Assembly (NCBI RefSeq): GCF_017368475.1 | Contig: NZ_JAFNJE010000014.1 | Span: 1-64,000, forward strand | DNA from: Alteromonas sp. 5E99-2 | GTDB lineage: Bacteria; Pseudomonadota; Gammaproteobacteria; Enterobacterales; Alteromonadaceae | DNA: 64,000 bases | Reading direction: 5' to 3' | In this document: positions 55,834 to 64,000 of the stretch, one piece after another | How positions within the stretch are numbered: the stretch's first letter is position 1 | How the letters are laid out: each line of letters opens with the position of its first letter | Made by a program: the position numbers and the translations under genes | The notes under the pieces: model-generated | What the model saw: only the letters and a program-made list of their open reading frames with translations | The model's database searches: none | Told to the model about the DNA's origin: nothing

Positions 55834-57051
55834 TTAATCTGAAATAGATGCCAGCACGTTGCGTTCAAAAATGGTTTTAACATCAATTTTGTAGTCATTT
55901 GCTAATACTGGTTTTTCAATAGAAACTGTGGATTCAACTAAGTTTAAATCTTTTCCTTCTAAATAGTGATTTCCCCTCGTTGAGTAGAATACATTCACTT
56001 TTGGTTTTAACGGTTTTTCTTTATTTTGCTCAATAACCATAGCAATTCTTTCATTCGACAATTTAACAAGAGTTCCAACGGGGTATATCCCCATGCACTT
56101 AATGAAATGTTGTAGCAAGATATGGTCATATTTTTCAGGGCAATCTTTTAGTAATATTTGCAACGCTTTTTGTCCCGACATCCCCGATTTATAAACTCTG
56201 TCAGCCGTTAGTGCGTCATATACGTCTGCAATGGCTATCATACGGCCTGCTTGGCTTATTTCATCGCCTTTTTTACCATAGGGATAACCCAACCCATCTA
56301 GCCTCTCATGATGTTCGGATACAACTCGAATTAAGGAAGAGTTAAGACTTGACTCTTTTAAGGTTTCAACGCCATAAACCACATGTTTACGCATGACATC
56401 CATTTCACTGTCTGTGAGTCTTCCGGGTTTATTTAGAATGTCATCGGGTATTTTTATTTTACCTATATCATGTAAGAACCCGGCATGGGCAAGTTCTTCA
56501 ACCTCGGCAGAAGACATACCAATGGATTTTCCGAAATTAGCAAGCAATATCGCTACATTTAAGGAATGCTCTAGCAGGTAATCATCTTTGTCTCGTATTT
56601 TTGTCAAACACAGTAAAGCGTTGGAATTTCGGTCGATAGAATTAACCATTTCCGTAGCGAACTCTTTTGAAATTTGCTCATCGTACGGTAAACCGTTTTT
56701 TACACTACGCATCAGCGATTTTTGAATAACTTTACCTTGCTTATATAACTTTGACGCTTTATCAATTTCACTGCTAAACGATATTTCTGGTAAGGTCTCT
56801 TTCTTACAATTTTCCAAGTCTCCTTCGTTATCAGGAACATCTTTTAGATTTTGTAACTCACACAATTGTTTGGACGTGTCTATAACTAGTGTAACCACGC
56901 CCTTTTTTTTAAGAATATCAATCATGCAAGCTTGCTTGATATGTCCTTGCGATTTGACGGAAAGTTTCCCTTTTTTATCCGTAATTGCTTGAACGTACAT
57001 ACCTACTGCTAACTTATTTATATTAATTTTCTTTAAATGACTATTAGACAT
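55834..57051 (-). CDS. HD-GYP domain c-di-GMP phosphodiesterase
   Basis: 405 aa. An N-terminal DUF3391-like part (KININKLAVGMYVQAI) and an HD-GYP domain: HAGFLHDIGKIKIPDDIL, SEHHERLDGLGYPYGKKG and AIADVYDALTADRVYKSG, with the HD and GYP signatures intact, so it should be active. Cytoplasmic. Its output target is unknown. It is divergent from the DTW gene. Confidence 0.92.
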   Translation of the reverse strand: MSNSHLKKININKLAVGMYVQAITDKKGKLSVKSQGHIKQACMIDILKKKGVVTLVIDTSKQLCELQNLKDVPDNEGDLENCKKETLPEISFSSEIDKASKLYKQGKVIQKSLMRSVKNGLPYDEQISKEFATEMVNSIDRNSNALLCLTKIRDKDDYLLEHSLNVAILLANFGKSIGMSSAEVEELAHAGFLHDIGKIKIPDDILNKPGRLTDSEMDVMRKHVVYGVETLKESSLNSSLIRVVSEHHERLDGLGYPYGKKGDEISQAGRMIAIADVYDALTADRVYKSGMSGQKALQILLKDCPEKYDHILLQHFIKCMGIYPVGTLVKLSNERIAMVIEQNKEKPLKPKVNVFYSTRGNHYLEGKDLNLVESTVSIEKPVLANDYKIDVKTIFERNVLASISD

Positions 57052-57122
57052 GCTGTACCACTATAAAAAATACGCTTCTCCGGCTATTGTTAATATTGAC
57101 TTGTCTTCTATTTAATTTATTT

Positions 57123-57701
57123 ATGCGACAAATATGTGAAAAGTGCCACTACCCTAGTTCCACATGTATTTGCAGTTTTGTGAAAGTAATCTCTACAAAA
57201 CATAAAATACATGTTTTACAACACTATAAAGAAACAAAACATGCAAAAAACACAGTACGCCTAGCCCGCTTAGCAATACAAGATATTGAATTAAGCGTAA
57301 TAAAAACAAATGACGATGTAACTCAAATATATCAACAACTAAGAAATAAAAAAATTTGTGTCTTGTACCCTAGTAAGTGTAGCAGAGTATTAAATAAAGA
57401 AAGGTTAGCTTTCAAAAACGCAAATTATGACGAGATCATTTTTATAGACGGTACGTGGAAACAAACTAAGGGAATATTTAATCGGCTTGCCCAACAGTGT
57501 CATATCGAACCGTGGGAATTAGATAACGCTGAGTTGCCTCATTACTATATTCGTAAATCTCCGATTAAAGAGGGGATGTCTACTTTAGAGGCTATTGCTT
57601 CTGTGTTGGAAACAGTGGAAGAGCTAGACGTAAGTACTTTATATAGCTTGCTAAAAGGATTTCAAAGTCATTGGCAAGGGCCACAAAAAAACCCAGCCTA
57701 A
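57123..57701 (+). CDS. DTW-domain tRNA aminocarboxypropyltransferase
   Basis: 192 aa from the ATG giving MRQICEKC. N-terminal zinc-ribbon cysteines (CEKCHYPSSTCIC), VLQHYKETKHAKNT, and DGTWKQTKGIF in the DTW motif position, then STLEAIA. The family uses SAM to form acp3U in tRNA (TapT/DTWD type). A TTG-start extension to 57087 is not supported. The terminator hairpin overlaps its end. Confidence 0.85.
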   Translation: MRQICEKCHYPSSTCICSFVKVISTKHKIHVLQHYKETKHAKNTVRLARLAIQDIELSVIKTNDDVTQIYQQLRNKKICVLYPSKCSRVLNKERLAFKNANYDEIIFIDGTWKQTKGIFNRLAQQCHIEPWELDNAELPHYYIRKSPIKEGMSTLEAIASVLETVEELDVSTLYSLLKGFQSHWQGPQKNPA

Positions 57702-57714
57702 GCTGGGTTTTTAA
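57686..57714. terminator. Bidirectional terminator of the DTW gene and the atp operon
   Basis: AAACCCAGC and GCTGGGTTT pair around a four-base loop holding the DTW stop. T-runs on both strands (ATTTTTAAT right, TTTTTTTG on the minus strand) terminate both units. Confidence 0.85.
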
Positions 57715-57731
57715 TTTTATTACAGTGCGAA

Positions 57732-58142
57732 CTACTTACGCATTTTTTGGATTAGCTTTAATTGAGCAACCGCTTCTTCAAACTCCATCAATGCTTCAGT
57801 ATGGTCAAACTCTGAATCACTCATGTGTTCTTCTGCTAAGCGTTTTGCAGATAGTACTGCTTGCTCATCTAAATCTTCTCCACGTACGGCCGTATCAGCA
57901 AGAACAATCACGCAGCTAGGTTGTACTTCAAGTACGCCCCCAGCAACATAAATTAACTGCTCTTCTCCACCTTCTTTAACAAGGCGAACCATACCCGGCT
58001 TAATTGGCGTAAGGAGTGGTGTGTGACCAGGATATATGCCTAGTTCACCTTCACTGCCTGACACTTGAATAGTTTCAACAAGACCCGAAAAGATTTGCTC
58101 TTCGGCGCTTACTACATCCAAGTGTACTGTCGTTGCTGCCAT
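57732..58142 (-). CDS. atpC: ATP synthase epsilon subunit
   Basis: 136 aa. [22 protein letters not shown] is the conserved beta-sandwich core; a C-terminal helical part follows. Part of the F1 central stalk that regulates ATPase activity. Last gene of the operon, 35 bases after atpD. Confidence 0.96.
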   Translation of the reverse strand: MAATTVHLDVVSAEEQIFSGLVETIQVSGSEGELGIYPGHTPLLTPIKPGMVRLVKEGGEEQLIYVAGGVLEVQPSCVIVLADTAVRGEDLDEQAVLSAKRLAEEHMSDSEFDHTEALMEFEEAVAQLKLIQKMRK

Positions 58143-58177
58143 AAACCCTCCTTCAGTTGATCACTGAAGCTTTAGAA

Positions 58178-59575
<1,398 letters not shown>

Positions 59576-59609
59576 TTAAACCTTTAAACCTTCGCCTCAA
59601 ACATGCAAC

Positions 59610-60470
59610 CTAAACGGCAGCAGCACCACTAACGATTTCACTGATTTCTTGTGTAATCGCAGCTTGACGCGCTTTGTTGTATACCAATTGCAGATCGTCT
59701 ATCAGGTTGCCTGCGTTATCAGTAGCGGCTTTCATCGCTACCATACGCGCTGCTTGTTCTGATGCAGCATTTTCTACTACACCCTGATAAACCTGAGATT
59801 CAATATAACGCACCATCAACGCCTCTAATATTGGCTTTGGATCTGGCTCGTATATGTAATCCCAACGATGTGTATATTCATCGTCTTCCGATTTTGGCAA
59901 AGGAAGCAATTGATTGATCACTGGCTCTTGCGTCATTGTGTTAACAAATTTGTTGAATACGAGATAAATACGATCCAATTCACCTTTGTCATATGCGTCT
60001 AACATTACTCGCACAATACCCACAATGTCACTGCTCTTTGGCGCGTCACCTAAACCAGATTCAGCGGCTAACAATGAGCCACCGAAACGATTAAAGAAAC
60101 CACATGCTTTAGACCCTAATGCTGCGAAATCTACTTCTACATCTTTCGCTTGCCACTCTTGAACTTGCTGTGTTACCACTTTAAATTCATTCGTATTAAG
60201 GCCGCCACATAAGCCACGGTCAGTGGAAATCACAATATAACCAACGCGCTTTGCTTCACGCTCGTCCAAATAAGGATGGCGATATTCTAGGCTACCGTTT
60301 GCAATGTGACCAATCACTTTAAGCATATTGTCTGCGTAGGGACGGCCAGAAGCCATCCGGTCTTGCGCCTTTTTCATTTTAGACGCAGCAACCATTTCCA
60401 TCGCACTGGTAATCTTTTGAGTATTTTTAATACTCCCAATTTTACCTTTTATCTCTTTACCGCTTGCCAT
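59610..60470 (-). CDS. atpG: ATP synthase gamma subunit
   Basis: 286 aa. N-terminal helix ([29 protein letters not shown]) and the C-terminal [19 protein letters not shown] are standard. Rotor shaft inside F1. Confidence 0.97.
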   Translation of the reverse strand: MASGKEIKGKIGSIKNTQKITSAMEMVAASKMKKAQDRMASGRPYADNMLKVIGHIANGSLEYRHPYLDEREAKRVGYIVISTDRGLCGGLNTNEFKVVTQQVQEWQAKDVEVDFAALGSKACGFFNRFGGSLLAAESGLGDAPKSSDIVGIVRVMLDAYDKGELDRIYLVFNKFVNTMTQEPVINQLLPLPKSEDDEYTHRWDYIYEPDPKPILEALMVRYIESQVYQGVVENAASEQAARMVAMKAATDNAGNLIDDLQLVYNKARQAAITQEISEIVSGAAAV

Positions 60471-60498
60471 GATTTACTCTCCCGTTATCCGAATAGGA

Positions 60499-62040
60499 TT
60501 ACCACGTTTGCGTATTTTTAAACGCATTCAAAGCATCTTTAAGCTTAGCTTCGATGTCTTTGTCGTAGTTTCCAGTTTCGTTGATAGAGTTCATCAATTC
60601 AGCGTGTTCACTGTTCATGTAAGCATGCAAAGCAGCTTCAAAATCAAGTGTCTTAGCTAACTCTACGTCTTTTAAGAACCCTTTTTCAACAGCAAACAAT
60701 GAAACGCCCATGTCAGCTACGCTAAGCGGAGCATACTGGTGTTGCTTCATTAATTCAGTTACGCGCTCACCGTGTTCAAGCTGCTCGCGAGTTGCATCGT
60801 CTAAGTCTGATGCGAACTGAGAGAATGCCGCTAGTTCACGATATTGAGCAAGTGCCAAACGAATACCACCACCTAATTTCTTGATGATTTTAGTTTGTGC
60901 AGCACCACCAACACGAGATACCGAAATACCTGCGTTAACCGCTGGGCGAATACCTGAGTTAAACAAATCTGTCTCAAGGAAAATTTGTCCATCAGTAATC
61001 GATATTACGTTAGTAGGTACGAATGCAGATACGTCACCGGCTTGAGTTTCGATAATTGGTAATGCAGTCAAAGAACCGGTTTTACCTTTTACTTCACCCT
61101 TAGTGAAACGCTCTACGTATTGTTCATTTACACGCGCCGCACGTTCTAGTAGACGTGAATGGAGATAGAAAACATCACCAGGATACGCTTCACGACCAGG
61201 AGGACGCTTAAGTAGCAATGAAATTTGACGGTATGCAACAGCTTGCTTAGACAAGTCATCATATACGATAAGTGCATCTTCACCGCGGTCGCGGAAATAT
61301 TCACCCATTGTACAACCTGAATAAGGTGCAAGGTATTGTAATGCTGCTGATTCAGAAGCAGAAGCTGCAACAACAATGGTATGCGCTAGGGCACCGTGTT
61401 CTTCCAACTTGCGTACAACGTTTGCAATAGTAGACGCTTTTTGTCCAACTGCTACGTATACACACTTAACGCCTGTGCCTTTTTGGTTGATGATGGCATC
61501 TACCGCAAACGCGGTTTTACCCGTTTGACGGTCACCGATAACCAATTCACGTTGACCACGACCAATTGGGATCATTGAATCAACAGATTTATAACCAGTT
61601 TGTACTGGCTCATCAACTGACTGACGCTCGATTACGCCTGGGGCAATTTTTTCAACTGGCTCAAAACCATCTGCTTCAATTGCGCCTTTACCATCAATAG
61701 GAGCACCCAATGTATTAACAACACGGCCTAATAAACTACGGCCAACAGGAACTTCTAAGATACGACCAGTAGAGGTTACTTTTACGCCTTCTTGAAGGTC
61801 TGCATAAGGTCCCATAACAACGGCACCAACAGAATCTCGTTCAAGGTTTAAGGCGATAGCATAACGGCTACCAGGTAATTCAATCATTTCGCCTTGCATT
61901 ACATCTGCAAGACCATGGATACGGATAATACCGTCTGTAACACCAACGATGGTCCCTTCATTACGGGCCTCGCTAGCGACACTGAACTGTTCAATGCGTT
62001 TTTTGATCAGTTCAGCAATTTCTGTGGAATTGAGTTGCAT
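60499..62040 (-). CDS. atpA: ATP synthase alpha subunit
   Basis: 513 aa, same as E. coli. P-loop GDRQTGKT and [10 protein letters not shown]-like start, [39 protein letters not shown] are seen. Non-catalytic nucleotide-binding subunit of F1. Confidence 0.98.
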   Translation of the reverse strand: MQLNSTEIAELIKKRIEQFSVASEARNEGTIVGVTDGIIRIHGLADVMQGEMIELPGSRYAIALNLERDSVGAVVMGPYADLQEGVKVTSTGRILEVPVGRSLLGRVVNTLGAPIDGKGAIEADGFEPVEKIAPGVIERQSVDEPVQTGYKSVDSMIPIGRGQRELVIGDRQTGKTAFAVDAIINQKGTGVKCVYVAVGQKASTIANVVRKLEEHGALAHTIVVAASASESAALQYLAPYSGCTMGEYFRDRGEDALIVYDDLSKQAVAYRQISLLLKRPPGREAYPGDVFYLHSRLLERAARVNEQYVERFTKGEVKGKTGSLTALPIIETQAGDVSAFVPTNVISITDGQIFLETDLFNSGIRPAVNAGISVSRVGGAAQTKIIKKLGGGIRLALAQYRELAAFSQFASDLDDATREQLEHGERVTELMKQHQYAPLSVADMGVSLFAVEKGFLKDVELAKTLDFEAALHAYMNSEHAELMNSINETGNYDKDIEAKLKDALNAFKNTQTW

Positions 62041-62067
62041 ACTCTTATTTCCCCGATTTTATGCTAA

Positions 62068-62601
62068 TCACGCTTGCAACGCGTCTGAAAGACGGCTCAG
62101 CTTAGATTTAATTGAACCATCGATAACAGTGTCGCCTGCTTTAATTACCATTCCGGCAACTAAAGATGCGTCAACGTTACAATGAAGCTTCACTTTTCGT
62201 GCCAAACGTTTTTCCAAAGAAGCACTTAAACTGTCTTGCTGCTGTGCAGTAAGTTCAGTAGCGGCCGTAACATCAACTTCAATTTCTTTCTCGTAATCCG
62301 CTTTTAAAGCGTTAAACAAAGTTGAAATAGCAGGTAACGCTGGAAGACGTTTATTTTCGGCTAATATCTTTATAAGATTTTGGCCATTTTCGTCGAGTTG
62401 TTCACCGCAAACATTGATGAATAATTCTGCAAGGGTGTCGGCTGCTAATGCACCTGACAACATATCTTGCATATTTTCATTCACCGCAACTTCACTTGCG
62501 AAAACCAACATTTCTTGCCATTTTTCAATGGCATTTTTGTCGACGGCAAAATCGAAAGCAGCTTTTGCATAAGGACGAGCAACCGTAGTCAATTCAGACA
62601 T
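62068..62601 (-). CDS. atpH: ATP synthase delta subunit
   Basis: 177 aa. N-terminal [14 protein letters not shown] and C-terminal [23 protein letters not shown] are typical. Joins F1 to the b stator stalk. 15 bases after atpF. Confidence 0.96.
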   Translation of the reverse strand: MSELTTVARPYAKAAFDFAVDKNAIEKWQEMLVFASEVAVNENMQDMLSGALAADTLAELFINVCGEQLDENGQNLIKILAENKRLPALPAISTLFNALKADYEKEIEVDVTAATELTAQQQDSLSASLEKRLARKVKLHCNVDASLVAGMVIKAGDTVIDGSIKSKLSRLSDALQA

Positions 62602-62616
62602 GGTGTCGACTCCTTA

Positions 62617-63087
62617 TCAAAGCTCAGCGACAAGTTTTTCAACAATGTCACTTTGCGCGTTAGCATCGATTTCACGTTCAAGAATTTGTTCAGCACCAGC
62701 AACTGCAAGAGCAGATACCTGTTTGCGCAAATCCTCTTTGGCACGATTGCGTTCAGCTTCAATTTCTGCGTGGCCTTGTGCGATGATTTTTTCACGTTCG
62801 GCATGGCCGCGTTGTGTTTCATCTTCAACCAATTGGTTGGCACGTTTTTTAGCTTGCTCGATAATTTCAGCCGCTTGCGCTTTCGCGTCTTTCATTTGCT
62901 CAGCAATATTACTCTGAGCTAGCTCTAGGTCTTTTTCAGCGCGATCAGAAGCTTCAAGCCCATCGGCTATTTTTTTCTGACGCTCTTCAATTGCTGCCAT
63001 CAATGGTGGCCATACGTACTTCATACAAAAAATAACGAAGACCGCAAAAGCAATTAATTGACCAACGAGGGTTAAATTAGGATTCAT
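62617..63087 (-). CDS. atpF: ATP synthase b subunit
   Basis: 156 aa, the same as E. coli. A single N-terminal membrane helix ([21 protein letters not shown]) and a long charged helix for dimerisation ([18 protein letters not shown]). Stator stalk. Confidence 0.96.
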   Translation of the reverse strand: MNPNLTLVGQLIAFAVFVIFCMKYVWPPLMAAIEERQKKIADGLEASDRAEKDLELAQSNIAEQMKDAKAQAAEIIEQAKKRANQLVEDETQRGHAEREKIIAQGHAEIEAERNRAKEDLRKQVSALAVAGAEQILEREIDANAQSDIVEKLVAEL

Positions 63088-63133
63088 AATCCTGCCTCCT
63101 CTCTCTATTCGCTAATAACTGGATGAATAATAC

Positions 63134-63355
<222 letters not shown>

Positions 63356-63401
63356 TTACGTCTCCAAGTGTTTTTAAAGTTAAAAATTAAAAGTTAAAAA
63401 A

Positions 63402-64000
<599 letters not shown>

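Overview
The window looks like chromosomal DNA of a marine gammaproteobacterium, most likely Alteromonadales (Alteromonas/Glaciecola-like). The reasons are moderately AT-rich coding DNA, a near-enteric Fis in a dusB-fis pair followed by purH-purD, divergent rph/yicC, a complete F-type ATP synthase operon in gammaproteobacterial order, and a TonB-dependent receptor beside a PrnA-type halogenase. I saw no rRNA, tRNA, CRISPR array, insertion sequence or prophage.

Layout. 1-2983: end of a TonB-dependent receptor, a flavin-dependent tryptophan-halogenase homologue and a PrkB-type phosphoribulokinase. 3041-9261: housekeeping genes on the minus strand (purD, purH, fis, dusB, prmA, a flavin reductase-like protein, a CPXCG zinc-ribbon protein). 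9311-11471: a consensus LexA box in front of a gene fusing a FAN1-type VRR-NUC nuclease to a DEDDh exonuclease. 11549-22310: small lipoprotein, nagA, proB, an ABC1 kinase, DUF proteins, a secreted amidohydrolase with an exported methyltransferase-like protein, tusA-pyrE-rph and divergent yicC.

22445-27763 is a decaying accessory patch: a serine hydrolase broken by one in-frame TGA, a CadC-like winged-helix/beta-propeller regulator, an intact serine hydrolase, then remnants of an ABC permease and of a beta-propeller protein. 27764-35369/36060: a cupredoxin gene coupled to an EAL phosphodiesterase with a degenerate GGDEF site, a YHS protein, a BLUF photoreceptor, a three-gene membrane/UnbV operon, and a nicotinamide riboside kinase-pnuC salvage pair.

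36126-54042 is an aryl polyene (APE) pigment cluster in four transcription blocks. A FkbO/Hyg5/XanB2-type chorismatase should turn chorismate into a hydroxybenzoate starter. The AMP ligase would load it on an acyl carrier protein. Two ketosynthases with a chain-length factor, a ketoreductase and two hotdog dehydratases would build the polyene. A thioesterase, LolA-like carrier, MMPL exporter, glycosyltransferase and two acyltransferases would lipidate and place it in the outer membrane. A Sfp-type transferase would activate the carriers. A FAD enzyme with a WxWxIP halogenase motif and a duplicated-repeat secreted protein are the less usual members.

54076-64000: a lipoprotein esterase, a small cluster of DnaA-box-like 9-mers, an OmpA-like lipoprotein, an HD-GYP protein, a DTW-domain protein and the atp operon (atpC to a partial atpB) at the right edge. 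Reading was by eye; family calls rest on recognised motifs and no search was run.
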